Source: Bacteroidota bacterium
GTDB lineage: Bacteria > Bacteroidota > Bacteroidia > UKL13-3
NCBI GenBank assembly: GCA_030680835.1
Contig: JAUXUD010000053.1
Span: 100,879-164,878 of the forward strand
Reading direction: 5' to 3'
Length of the DNA stretch: 64,000 nt
A program made the translations under genes and the position numbers. Positions 1 through 8,532 of this stretch are shown in pieces. The notes beneath the pieces were generated by a model. That model searched no databases, was not told the DNA's origin, and saw nothing but the letters and a program-made list of their open reading frames with translations. Within the stretch, counting starts at the first letter, position 1. Every line of letters starts with the position of its first letter.

Positions 1-1190
1 AAGATGTTGCTGACTTTATTGATATCAAAAAAAATCCATTCGGAAATGAACTGTATATTTCAAGTTATGGCAAAGGAGTTTTTAAAATTGAAAATGATGC
101 GGTTGTAAAATTGTTTAATGAAAGCAATAGTACGCTGCAACACCTGGAAGTTCTCGACACAAATTATAAGCCATTGTTATCGGGTGGAATGGATTTTGAT
201 AATAACGGAAATTTATGGGTAAGTAATTATGGGGTAAGCAAACCCTTAAGTGTAAAAGTGCCAAATGGTAATTGGTATGCATTTAATATTGGAACCCTTA
301 TCGGAGGAACCGGTGGAAACGAGCTGGGTTGGCTGGTTTGCGATGATTATAACAACAAATGGGTGACAACTTTACGCGACCATGGCATCCTGATATACAA
401 TGATAACGGAACCCCTGTAAATGCAAACGACGACAATTACAAGATGCTTACCAAAGAAACTGGTCAGGGAGCTTTGCCTTCCAATTCGGTTTTGAGTATA
501 GCAAAAGATTTAAAGGGAGAAATGTGGATTGGAACCACTCAGGGATTAACTATTTTAAGCAATCCGGGTGTGATTTTCAATACAAAAAATATCAATTATG
601 ATGCGAGGCAGATTATTATAAAAGTAGGCAGCAACTACGAAATATTTTTAGGCAAAGAACAAATAAACTGCATCAAAGTGGATCCATCAAACCGTAAATG
701 GCTGGGCACACCTAACGGAGCCTGGCTGGTGTCGGAAGATGGATATACCGTAATTAAAAACTTTACCGTTTCAAATTCACCGCTATTGTCGAACAATGTA
801 TTGGAAATAGGTATTGATGAATCGAATGGAGAAGTATTTTTTGGAACTGAAAAAGGAATCATTTCTTATATGGGAGATGCTACTGCCGGTGGAAATACTT
901 TTGGGAAAGTTGAAATTTACCCGAATCCGGTTAGGCCCGATTTTACCGGCCAGATTTCCGTAAGGGGTTTGGCCCAAAATGCAATTGTTAAGTTTACCGA
1001 TATAACTGGGAACCTGGTTTATGAAACAACAGCCAACGGAGGATTTGCAACCTGGAATGGAAACGGGTTCAATGGCAAAAGAGTAGGCACCGGAGTATAT
1101 CTTATTTTTGCTGCAAAAATTAATAAGAATGAAAACAACAATAATGAGGTAGGTGATTCCTATGTTGGCAAATTGCTTTTTATAAACTAA
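1..1190 (+). CDS. porZ: PorZ-like beta-propeller protein with T9SS C-terminal domain (5' end outside window)
   Basis: The reading frame is open from the left edge, so the N-terminus is missing. Successive propeller repeats are visible (NLWVSNYG, NKWVTTLRDHG, EMWIGTTQG, RKWLGTPNG, EVFFGTEKG), the pattern of the two-component-regulator-propeller family. The last ~90 residues form a sorting-type domain starting IYPNPVRPDFTG and containing GVYLIFA. That long CTD with PNPVRPD followed by an RGL segment is the form I associate with PorZ, the outer-surface T9SS attachment-complex protein that delivers anionic LPS to cargo. PorZ rather than another propeller cargo protein is inferred from the tail and repeats only; the missing half would settle it. 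It stands alone, 67 bp before an oxidoreductase gene. Confidence 0.65.
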   Translation, partial: DVADFIDIKKNPFGNELYISSYGKGVFKIENDAVVKLFNESNSTLQHLEVLDTNYKPLLSGGMDFDNNGNLWVSNYGVSKPLSVKVPNGNWYAFNIGTLIGGTGGNELGWLVCDDYNNKWVTTLRDHGILIYNDNGTPVNANDDNYKMLTKETGQGALPSNSVLSIAKDLKGEMWIGTTQGLTILSNPGVIFNTKNINYDARQIIIKVGSNYEIFLGKEQINCIKVDPSNRKWLGTPNGAWLVSEDGYTVIKNFTVSNSPLLSNNVLEIGIDESNGEVFFGTEKGIISYMGDATAGGNTFGKVEIYPNPVRPDFTGQISVRGLAQNAIVKFTDITGNLVYETTANGGFATWNGNGFNGKRVGTGVYLIFAAKINKNENNNNEVGDSYVGKLLFIN

Positions 1191-1257
1191 TTTGTTTATG
1201 TTCGGTGTTTCATTTAAGCTTTGCACTTATAGATAAAAATTAATGAACAATTTATTC

Positions 1258-2259
1258 ATGAAAGCTTCGGTTTTAGAAGCTGTAAATACGCCATTCATTT
1301 TCAAAGATGTTACTAAGCCCATTCCTCAGGTAAACGAGGTACAGGTTAAATTGTATGCAGCAGCCTTAAACCACAGGGATATCTGGATTCAAAAAGGGCA
1401 GTACGCCGGACTAAAATTCCCGATAATTTGTGGCAGCGACGGTTGTGGGGTGATAACAGGAATTGGAGAACATGCAGATGCTAAATGGTTAAATCAAGAA
1501 GTGGTAATCAACCCTTCCATAAACTGGGGGGATAACTCCAGGGTGCAGGCCCGGGATTATACTATTTTAGGATTGCCCGAAAATGGAACCTTTGCGCAAT
1601 ATGTATGTGTGCCCGAACACCTGGTTCACCAAAAACCTGCACACCTAACCGTACAACATGCCGCTGCAATTCCATTGGCGGGTTTAACAGCTTTCCGGGT
1701 TTTATTCAGCAGGGCAAAAGCGATAGCTGGAGAAACCGTATTAATAACTGGAGCAGGTGGAGGGGTAGCCTTATTTGCCACGCAGTTTGCAATTGCTGCA
1801 GGATGCCGGGTATATGTAAGCAGTAGCAGTGACGCCAAAATCGAACAGGCCAAACAATTGGGTGCAACTGGCGGAGCAAATTATAAAACTGCAGATTGGA
1901 ACAAGACATTGGCAAAAGAAAGTGGTGGATTTGACGTAATCATTGATGGGGCAGGAGGAGAGGGCTTTGCCAGGCTAACAGATTTGGCAAAACCCGGTGG
2001 CCGAATTGGAGTTTATGGTGCTACTCAGGGAAATTGGAATTCAGGAATACCTGCAAGAACCTTTTGGAAGCAGCTTGATATTTTAGGTTCAACCATGGGT
2101 ACCCCTCATGAATTTGTTGAGATGCTTAATTTCGTTTCAAAACAACGTATCGTTCCGGTTATTGATTCAGTATTCAGTCTGGATGAAACAGAAACTGCAG
2201 CACGTTATATGGATGGTGGAAATCAATATGGCAAGATTGTTATTGATATTGAATCTTAA
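1258..2259 (+). CDS. MDR-family NAD(P)-dependent alcohol dehydrogenase / quinone oxidoreductase
   Basis: A 333-residue medium-chain dehydrogenase/reductase. The N-terminal GroES-like half has AAALNHRDIWIQKG and GSDGCGVITGIG. The Rossmann half carries the nucleotide-binding GAGGGVA motif after ETVLIT. The C-terminal RIVPVIDSVFSL and YGKIVIDIE are typical of the YogA/quinone-reductase branch. The structural-zinc cysteine cluster of true alcohol dehydrogenases is not evident, so a zinc-independent NAD(P)H reductase is more likely. I start it at the ATG at 1258 (MKASVLEAV), the usual family N-terminus; an in-frame ATG 15 bp upstream is also possible. Substrate unknown. Confidence 0.8.
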   Translation: MKASVLEAVNTPFIFKDVTKPIPQVNEVQVKLYAAALNHRDIWIQKGQYAGLKFPIICGSDGCGVITGIGEHADAKWLNQEVVINPSINWGDNSRVQARDYTILGLPENGTFAQYVCVPEHLVHQKPAHLTVQHAAAIPLAGLTAFRVLFSRAKAIAGETVLITGAGGGVALFATQFAIAAGCRVYVSSSSDAKIEQAKQLGATGGANYKTADWNKTLAKESGGFDVIIDGAGGEGFARLTDLAKPGGRIGVYGATQGNWNSGIPARTFWKQLDILGSTMGTPHEFVEMLNFVSKQRIVPVIDSVFSLDETETAARYMDGGNQYGKIVIDIES

Positions 2260-2265
2260 ATAGCT

Positions 2266-2362
2266 ACAAAGCAACAAAGAAACAAAATAGTAAGTAGTAA
2301 ATAGTAAGTAGTAAATACGAGGTAGAAAATATTAGAATTAAATCGTACATCGTAATTCGTAT
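2266..2362. repeat. Heptad-repeat island A
   Basis: Intergenic DNA between two convergent genes, built largely of 7-bp units: alternating AATAGTA and AGTAGTA, then diverged units, then AATCGTA, CATCGTA, ATTCGTA. Almost every unit ends in TA. One 6-bp step breaks the phase near 2335. Confidence 0.75.
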
Positions 2363-2363
2363 A

Positions 2364-3707
2364 TTACTTTACTACCATCACTTTTTGAAATTGCCTGACT
2401 TCATTCAGGGTAAAAGATAGTATGTAAATTCCTTCCGCTAAATTTTGTGTGTTCAGCGTGTAGTACATATTGTTAATTTCAAAAAAATTTATGTTTTTTA
2501 GCGGCATTCCTTTTGCATCTGTTAATTCAAAATCCGGGAATGAATTTTTTGATCCAAATTCGATGTTTAATTCAGCACAAGCAGGGTTTGGATATACTGT
2601 AAATTGAGGATCAATTTCCGGAAATTCAATTTGCCCTACTGAACCGTTACATCCTGTACCTTTTAAATTAATATACCGGGGTTTTGCCAGTTCGGTTTTA
2701 TATTTTAATGAAACATAGCCACTGTTCTGTATCCTTGCCTCTCCCCAGTTTGGATAAGCACTTACCGGCCAACTGGTATTAATATAACAAAAGCCTTTTA
2801 TTTCATTGTGCACTTCAATAAAGTGAAAGAATTTTGCAAACCAATTGTTCCAGTCATCAATCCCATCATTATTATTTGCACTGATGTTAATTCCTTTTGC
2901 CGAAGTTTCACTCAGGAAAACCGGTTTTCCCTTTGCTCTTGCCATAGCAAGAAACCGCTCCGACTTGCCTTTTTTGGTTATGTTTCTTGCGATTGAATCA
3001 GGTAAAGCCTGATCGAAATGAACCGCATCGAATACATCCAGTCCAAACCAATTAACATAACTATCTCCCGGATACCAGCGTGGACCTTTGCTGTCAACTG
3101 AGTCGAAATCATTGGCGGCATCAGGTTCATAACACCAGTTTGTTGCAACAGAATCCCTGAACCCGCGTGCGGCAAACATGTTTACAATTTTTTGAAACAT
3201 AGTTACATACAAATAAGGGTGATAACCTCCGCCATTCCAACCGGGACCCTGTCCGTTAAATTCTCCGCCAATGCGTAAAAACATGCTTCTGTTGCGATTT
3301 TTACAGAGGGTAATAATACTGTCAATGATCCAATCGTATTGATTGGATAAAGCGATGATGCTATCTGTTGGAACTACATTGGCACCAATTTTCCCGACAA
3401 AAAATAAACTTAATTCGGGAATATATCCAATAGAATCTGCCGAATGTAAAAAATCATTAAAGCCTGCCAATGCAAAATTAGGGCCCCGTTCACTGGGTAT
3501 TCCCATAAAAAATCCCCGAACAGCTGGGTGGAGTATTGTGTCGTTTAACGCACCCAGATAGCCGGAAAGAGTTTTGTCATTATCAAAATTCATGGTTTGC
3601 ACGCCATGATAAACGCATGTGTTATTGGGTTCAAGCAAAGTATGATTTTGCCCAAATACATTCATTATTATAATGAGAAACACAATCAATATTAAGTATT
3701 TTTTCAT
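2364..3707 (-). CDS. Secreted GH26-like glycoside hydrolase with T9SS sorting tail
   Basis: 447 residues. A signal peptide (MKKYLILIVFLIIIMNVFGQ) is followed by a TIM-barrel-like domain resembling glycoside hydrolase family 26 (mannanase/lichenase type). The candidate acid/base is E149 in FLRIGGEFNG, where GH26 has a Glu after a basic or polar pair; the candidate nucleophile is E267 in PVFLSETSA at a strand end. From about residue 370 a T9SS tail begins (FTVYPNPACAELNIEFG) and ends in a basic VMVVK, so export through the outer membrane is expected. The family assignment rests on the two glutamates and their surroundings; the substrate cannot be read. It stands alone, convergent with the MDR gene. 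Confidence 0.7.
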   Translation of the reverse strand: MKKYLILIVFLIIIMNVFGQNHTLLEPNNTCVYHGVQTMNFDNDKTLSGYLGALNDTILHPAVRGFFMGIPSERGPNFALAGFNDFLHSADSIGYIPELSLFFVGKIGANVVPTDSIIALSNQYDWIIDSIITLCKNRNRSMFLRIGGEFNGQGPGWNGGGYHPYLYVTMFQKIVNMFAARGFRDSVATNWCYEPDAANDFDSVDSKGPRWYPGDSYVNWFGLDVFDAVHFDQALPDSIARNITKKGKSERFLAMARAKGKPVFLSETSAKGINISANNNDGIDDWNNWFAKFFHFIEVHNEIKGFCYINTSWPVSAYPNWGEARIQNSGYVSLKYKTELAKPRYINLKGTGCNGSVGQIEFPEIDPQFTVYPNPACAELNIEFGSKNSFPDFELTDAKGMPLKNINFFEINNMYYTLNTQNLAEGIYILSFTLNEVRQFQKVMVVK

Positions 3708-3744
3708 GCTGTTAATTTTTAAGTTTTAAACGTATTCAATAATT

Positions 3745-4515
3745 TCAATGTACGGTATTTGAATTAATTCCTCGGCTTTTTTTAGCTGATTTTTTATTTA
3801 AGTAATACACAAGTAATTTATTTGTTCCATGCCTGAACCGGGCTTCACAATCTTCAATTTTCCCATCATATTTCAATGCTTTTGGAATTCCAAATATAAA
3901 TATTCCTTTCCCTTTTGCCATCCTTTCCAACTTATTGAGTGCACATTGTGAATTATTTTTGAATAATGTATCCAGGATGTAGCATTGCTCATTTTTTCCA
4001 TAAGTTGAGTCCCAGTTTTTGGCTTCTTTTCCCTTAAGTATGTGACTTGAGAAATATACTTTTTTTAACTGTGGAAATGAAAATTCAAATGCTTTTTTGG
4101 AGCCAACATTAATAAATGCTACCACTTCCTTATTTCTCACAATAAAAAAGCGAATGAACCCGCAATCTAATTTCGAAAACTGGCCTGCAACAATAGCTGC
4201 CAATCCAATCCATTTGATTTCATGCCCCATTTTTACCCTTTCATTGTCAAACCATAAATAAAAATCCCGGATCTGGCTTACTGTTTCATATTTTAGATTT
4301 CCATTTTCTAAATTAAAATTATACAAATTTGCTTCTTTCCAAACCATACTTTGTTTTATTCTGTCTCTTTTCAGCCAACAGCCTTCCTTAAGAATCGTAT
4401 TTCCTGTTTCTTTCCTATAAGATTTTAAATTTTTCCATTCCTGTGCAGTACAAGGTAGCGGAATAAATAAAATGAAAATGGTAAGTGTTACAATAATTAA
4501 ATTGGTTTTGCTCAT
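3745..4515 (-). CDS. Exported protein of unknown function
   Basis: 256 residues from the ATG at 4515 (MSKTNLIIVTLTIFILF), which begins a clear signal peptide ending near PLPCTAQ; a longer frame begins nine codons upstream but would bury the signal. The mature part is basic and mixed alpha/beta, with several cysteines (EGCWLK, KLDCGF, SQCAL, EDCEARF) that could pair in the periplasm. I recognise no family. It has no T9SS tail, so it is probably periplasmic. It lies 37 bp upstream of the GH26-like gene on the same strand and could be cotranscribed with it. Confidence 0.6.
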   Translation of the reverse strand: MSKTNLIIVTLTIFILFIPLPCTAQEWKNLKSYRKETGNTILKEGCWLKRDRIKQSMVWKEANLYNFNLENGNLKYETVSQIRDFYLWFDNERVKMGHEIKWIGLAAIVAGQFSKLDCGFIRFFIVRNKEVVAFINVGSKKAFEFSFPQLKKVYFSSHILKGKEAKNWDSTYGKNEQCYILDTLFKNNSQCALNKLERMAKGKGIFIFGIPKALKYDGKIEDCEARFRHGTNKLLVYYLNKKSAKKSRGINSNTVH

Positions 4516-4630
4516 AAATTGCGCTTTAACTAATTTACTCAAATTTATACTTCAGCAGGCACTTTTTTTAATTTTTTATTATACAGCACTGAATGGAAAA
4601 AACCAAGCAATAAAACTATCATATGTTAAA

Positions 4631-4690
4631 TCTCATACTTAATACCTCATAATTTGTACCTCATACGCCGTAAATTGTACATCGTACATT
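4631..4690. repeat. Heptad-repeat island B
   Basis: Eight consecutive 7-mers in unbroken phase, all ending in TA (TCTCATA, CTTAATA, CCTCATA, ATTTGTA, CCTCATA, CGCCGTA, AATTGTA, CATCGTA), stopping in a T-run 34 bp before metF. Confidence 0.85.
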
Positions 4691-4723
4691 TTTTTTACTA
4701 TTTTGCGCCCATTAACAAATGCA

Positions 4724-5677
4724 ATGAAAGTAACCGAACATATCAGTAACGCTAAGGATACCTTGTTTTCCATAGAAATTTTACCACCCTTAAAAGGGAA
4801 AGATATCCATTCAATTTACCATGGCCTTGATCCCTTAATGGAATTTAAACCTGCTTTTATTGATGTTACTTACCACCGTGAGGAGTTTGTATTACGCAAG
4901 CGGAAAGATGGCGGCTTCGATAAAGTATATACACGAAAACGCCCGGGCACTGTTGCTATTTGTGCGGCTTTAATGAACAAATACCATATTGATACAGTAC
5001 CCCATTTAATTTGCGGGGGGTTTAGCAAGGAAGAAACCGAAAACGCATTAATTGACCTTCACTTTTTGGGGATAGACAATGTACTGGTTTTGCGTGGCGA
5101 CAATATAAAAAATGAGGCACATTTTACACCTGAGCCGGATGGCAATAAAACATCTCTTGAACTGCTCCAGCAGGTAATTGCCATGAACAAAGGACTTTAT
5201 CTGGATGAGGAACTTGAGAATGCTTCTCCGTCTGATTTTTGTGCAGGTGTTTCGGGTTATCCCGAAAAGCATTTCGAAGCACCCAATATGAACAATGACC
5301 TGAAATGGCTGAAACAAAAGGCAGATGCAGGTGCCGAATATATAGTGACACAAATGTTTTTTAATAATAAAAAGTTTTTTGAGTTTGTTGAAAGTTGTAA
5401 AAAAATGGGTATCAGTATACCGGTTATTCCGGGAATGAAACCAATAACCACAAAGAAGCAATTAACCGTATTGCCTAAAATTTTCCACATTGATATGCCC
5501 GAAGATCTGGTTACCGCAGTTGAAAATTGCAAAGACGATAAGGCTGTAAAACAAGTGGGAATAGAGTGGGCCATTCAGCAATCAAAAGAATTGAAAGCGG
5601 CAGGCGTTCCTGTTTTGCATTATTATACCATGGGTGTAAGCGAGGTTACAAAGGCCATTGCAAGCAAAGTGTTTTAG
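4724..5677 (+). CDS. metF: 5,10-methylenetetrahydrofolate reductase
   Basis: 317-residue flavoprotein that reduces 5,10-methylene-THF to 5-methyl-THF for methionine synthesis; cytosolic. Family signatures visible are TLFSIEILPP at the N-terminus, FIDVTYHR, VPHLICGG, NVLVLRGD (folate/FAD site), AGVSGYPEKH and GAEYIVTQMFF, then PVIPGMKPI. The start is the ATG at 4724 (MKVTEHISNA), matching the family; an in-frame TTG at 4703 would add seven unsupported residues. An imperfect -7 box (TATTTTGC) lies just upstream at 4699-4706. The gene is followed 15 bp later by tcdA on the same strand. Confidence 0.95.
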   Translation: MKVTEHISNAKDTLFSIEILPPLKGKDIHSIYHGLDPLMEFKPAFIDVTYHREEFVLRKRKDGGFDKVYTRKRPGTVAICAALMNKYHIDTVPHLICGGFSKEETENALIDLHFLGIDNVLVLRGDNIKNEAHFTPEPDGNKTSLELLQQVIAMNKGLYLDEELENASPSDFCAGVSGYPEKHFEAPNMNNDLKWLKQKADAGAEYIVTQMFFNNKKFFEFVESCKKMGISIPVIPGMKPITTKKQLTVLPKIFHIDMPEDLVTAVENCKDDKAVKQVGIEWAIQQSKELKAAGVPVLHYYTMGVSEVTKAIASKVF

Positions 5678-5692
5678 TTAATTTTGGCAGCT

Positions 5693-6427
5693 ATGAGTTT
5701 TGAAATTGAACCCTGGATGGGCAGAACGGAATTGCTGCTGGGAAAGGAAAAATTACACCGCTTAATCAACTCAAATGTACTGGTTGTAGGTTTGGGTGGT
5801 GTAGGGGGTATAGCAGCCGAGATGATTGCCCGAAGTGGCGTTGGCCGCATGACAATTGTGGATGCCGATACGGTTGAAGCCACAAACCGCAACCGGCAAA
5901 TACCTGCACTTATAAGCACCGAAGGGATGGGTAAAGCCGAGGTGCTGGGCAAACGTATTTTGGATATTAATTCTGCTATTGAGCTTACCATAATTTCAGA
6001 ATATTTCAGAAACCAGTTTACCCACGATGTGCTGGACAAAGGCAAGTTCGATTATGCCCTTGATTGTATAGATACCCTGGCACCAAAAGTGTTTTTTCTA
6101 AAAGCCTGCATTGATCGGAATATTCCCGTTGTGAGCAGTATGGGAGCGGGTTCAAAGGTGGATCCCACCCAGGTTAAAGTAGCAGATATCTCGGAAACCT
6201 ATAATTGCAAACTGGCCCGATATACCCGAAAATATTTACATAAATTAGGCATTTACAAAGGTATTAAGGCGGTGTTTTCTGCTGAGGAACGATCAGCAGA
6301 TGCAGGCTTAATGATGATCGATGGCCGCAATAAAAAATCGGGCGTAGGAACCATAAGCTATATGCCAGCAGTGTTCGGGTGTACGGTAGCTTCCGTTGCC
6401 ATCAGGGATTTGTGTGAGAGGAAATAA
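5693..6427 (+). CDS. tcdA: tRNA threonylcarbamoyladenosine dehydratase
   Basis: 244-residue E1-like ThiF/MoeB superfamily enzyme that cyclises t6A37 of tRNA to ct6A using ATP. The adenylate-binding loop is VVGLGGVGG near residue 30, followed by the adenylation signature DADTVEATNRNRQ and, later, DCIDTLAPKV and SSMGAGSKVDPT. Those last two segments and the length separate TcdA from MoeB/ThiF. The start is the ATG at 5693 (MSFEIEPWMGR); an in-frame TTG lies 9 bp upstream. Close spacing suggests cotranscription with metF. A strong palindrome lies between it and the convergent acs gene. Confidence 0.92.
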   Translation: MSFEIEPWMGRTELLLGKEKLHRLINSNVLVVGLGGVGGIAAEMIARSGVGRMTIVDADTVEATNRNRQIPALISTEGMGKAEVLGKRILDINSAIELTIISEYFRNQFTHDVLDKGKFDYALDCIDTLAPKVFFLKACIDRNIPVVSSMGAGSKVDPTQVKVADISETYNCKLARYTRKYLHKLGIYKGIKAVFSAEERSADAGLMMIDGRNKKSGVGTISYMPAVFGCTVASVAIRDLCERK

Positions 6428-6468
6428 TGGTAAAAAGGTAACATCCCCCAATGCATTTTCCCAACAAT

Positions 6469-6510
6469 GTTTCCCGTAGGGGTCGGTCGCGACCGACCCC
6501 TACGGGAAAC
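6469..6510. terminator. 42-bp perfect palindrome between convergent tcdA and acs
   Basis: Positions 6469-6489 are the exact reverse complement of 6490-6510, with no loop (GGTCGGTCG|CGACCGACC at the centre). A second short hairpin (GGGAAA...TTTCCC, 6511-6525) adjoins it. It could serve as a bidirectional terminator for the two convergent genes, though no long T tract follows; it may equally be a REP-type repeat. Confidence 0.7.
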
Positions 6511-6543
6511 GGGAAATTGTTTCCCTAATATGTTTAGGAATTC

Positions 6544-8451
6544 TTACCCATTCAAATTTTCTGCACCGGCCTTTATCGCATCTATTACCAATGGATCAAT
6601 CAGCGTGCTGATATCTCCTAAATTACTTGTATCACCTTCAGCTATTTTACGCAAGATGCGGCGCATAATTTTGCCGGAGCGGGTTTTGGGTAATGCGTTC
6701 ACCATTTGAATTTTATCGGGTCGTGCAAACGCCCCAATCATTTTACTTACATGATTTCTTATTTCTGACCTTAAGACTTCTTCATCCGGTACATTCCGGT
6801 CGCAAATAACAAAGGCATAAATTCCCTGCCCCTTAATTTCGTGCGGAAATGCAACTACGGCACTTTCTACTACATAACCATGTTCATCAATAGCATCCTC
6901 AACTTCTCCGGTTCCAATCCGGTGCCCCGAAACATTAATCACATCATCAACCCTTCCGGTTATCCGGTAATATCCATCTTCATCGCGTTTGCAACCATCG
7001 CCTGTAAAATAAAGGTTTGGATAGGTGCTGAAATACATGGACCTGAACCGTTCGTGATCGCCATACAAACTACGTGCAATGCCGGGCCATGGAAATTTTA
7101 TACATAGATTTCCTTCTACACCGTTGCCAGAAATTTCATTTCCTTTTTCATCAACCAATACAGGCTGAACACCCGGCAGTGGCAATGTGGCATATGCTGG
7201 TTTAAGTAAAGTAATACCTGCAAGAGGAGAAATTAAAATTCCGCCGGTTTCGGTTTGCCACCAGGTATCAACAATAGGGCAGTTTCCCTTGCCTGCATTT
7301 TGATGATACCAATGCCAGGCTTCTTCATTAATCGGTTCACCAACCGTACCCAATACTTTTAATGAACTTAAATCTTTTCCTTTAAAAGGTTCTTCACCGT
7401 GCAATTGTAAAGAACGGATTGCAGTTGGCGCGGTATAAAAATAATTTACCTTGTGCTTTTCAATCAAACTCCAGAATCTGCCGGTATCCGGATACGATGG
7501 AATGCCTTCAAACATTAAAGTAACGGCTCCGTTTAAAAGCGGACCATAAACAATATAAGTGTGTCCGGTAACCCAGCCAATATCAGCTGTGCAGCAAAAA
7601 ACATCCTGATCCTGATACTGAAAAACATTCTTAAAGGTATAAGCTGCATAAACCATATAACCGGCAGTGGTATGTAAAACACCTTTTGGTTTCCCGGTTG
7701 AACCCGATGTATATAAAATAAATAAGGGGTCTTCACTATCCATGCTTTCTGCTTCATGCAAAGGGCTTGCCGCCGCCATCAGATCATTCCACCAGAGGTC
7801 TCTGCCGGCTTGCATTTGAACCGTAAATGATTTATGATTGAATACAATACAACGTTCAACACAGGGCGACAATTGCATGGCTTCATCTGCAATTTGTTTG
7901 AGTTCAACTTTCTTTTCACCCCGTATCATGCCATCTGCGGTAATCAATAATTTACATTCCGCATCATTTATTCTGTCGGCCAGCGATTGCGAAGAGAATC
8001 CTGCAAATACTACCGAATGGATGGCACCCACACGTGCACAAGCCAGCATGGCAACTACAGCCTCGGGTACCATAGGTAAATAAATACAAATACGGTCGCC
8101 CTTTTTTACACCTTGCTGTATTAATACATTGGCAAATTGCTGAACCAATTCAAAGAGTTCGCCATAACTGATATGTCTTGATTTATCACCTGGGTTATTC
8201 GGTTCCCAGATAATTGCTGTTTGGTTCCTGCGGGTTGTCTGATGCCGGTCGAGGCAGTTTTCAGTAATATTTAATTTCCCGCTTCCGAACCACTTTACTT
8301 TGGGCTCTGTAAAATTCCATTCCAACACCTGGGTCCACTTTTGTTTCCATTCAAAATGTTCCGCAATCCCTGCCCAAAACGTTTCGGGATGTTCTATACT
8401 CTGGGTATATTGTTGGTGGTATTCTTCAATCGTTTTTATTTGAGGGATCAT
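6544..8451 (-). CDS. acs: Acetyl-CoA synthetase
   Basis: 635-residue AMP-forming ligase that converts acetate, ATP and CoA to acetyl-CoA. Motifs in order: the N-terminal ACAS domain; the P-loop-like YTSGSTGKPKG; the acetate-pocket region ADIGWVTGHTYIVYGPL; VDTWWQTETGG; YFTGDGCKRDEDGYY; and near the C-terminus the A10 motif LPKTRSGKIMRR, whose lysine is catalytic and is the known site of acetyl-lysine control. Length is normal for Acs. It is monocistronic, with its own 80-bp upstream AT-rich region. Confidence 0.96.
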   Translation of the reverse strand: MIPQIKTIEEYHQQYTQSIEHPETFWAGIAEHFEWKQKWTQVLEWNFTEPKVKWFGSGKLNITENCLDRHQTTRRNQTAIIWEPNNPGDKSRHISYGELFELVQQFANVLIQQGVKKGDRICIYLPMVPEAVVAMLACARVGAIHSVVFAGFSSQSLADRINDAECKLLITADGMIRGEKKVELKQIADEAMQLSPCVERCIVFNHKSFTVQMQAGRDLWWNDLMAAASPLHEAESMDSEDPLFILYTSGSTGKPKGVLHTTAGYMVYAAYTFKNVFQYQDQDVFCCTADIGWVTGHTYIVYGPLLNGAVTLMFEGIPSYPDTGRFWSLIEKHKVNYFYTAPTAIRSLQLHGEEPFKGKDLSSLKVLGTVGEPINEEAWHWYHQNAGKGNCPIVDTWWQTETGGILISPLAGITLLKPAYATLPLPGVQPVLVDEKGNEISGNGVEGNLCIKFPWPGIARSLYGDHERFRSMYFSTYPNLYFTGDGCKRDEDGYYRITGRVDDVINVSGHRIGTGEVEDAIDEHGYVVESAVVAFPHEIKGQGIYAFVICDRNVPDEEVLRSEIRNHVSKMIGAFARPDKIQMVNALPKTRSGKIMRRILRKIAEGDTSNLGDISTLIDPLVIDAIKAGAENLNG

Positions 8452-8532
8452 TTTAGTTCCATATAATTTATACGCAGTTTATAAAAACAATTCTACATAT
8501 CAAAATATTCAAATTCAAATAACTGTTTTTAC

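Noticed and set aside
783..1226. 147-codon open frame on the minus strand
   Set aside because: It lies opposite the PorZ-like gene, has no family pattern, and the plus-strand frame shows clear propeller repeats and a sorting tail.
5048..5461. 137-codon minus-strand frame inside metF
   Set aside because: Pure shadow of metF, with cysteine- and leucine-rich composition typical of antisense frames.
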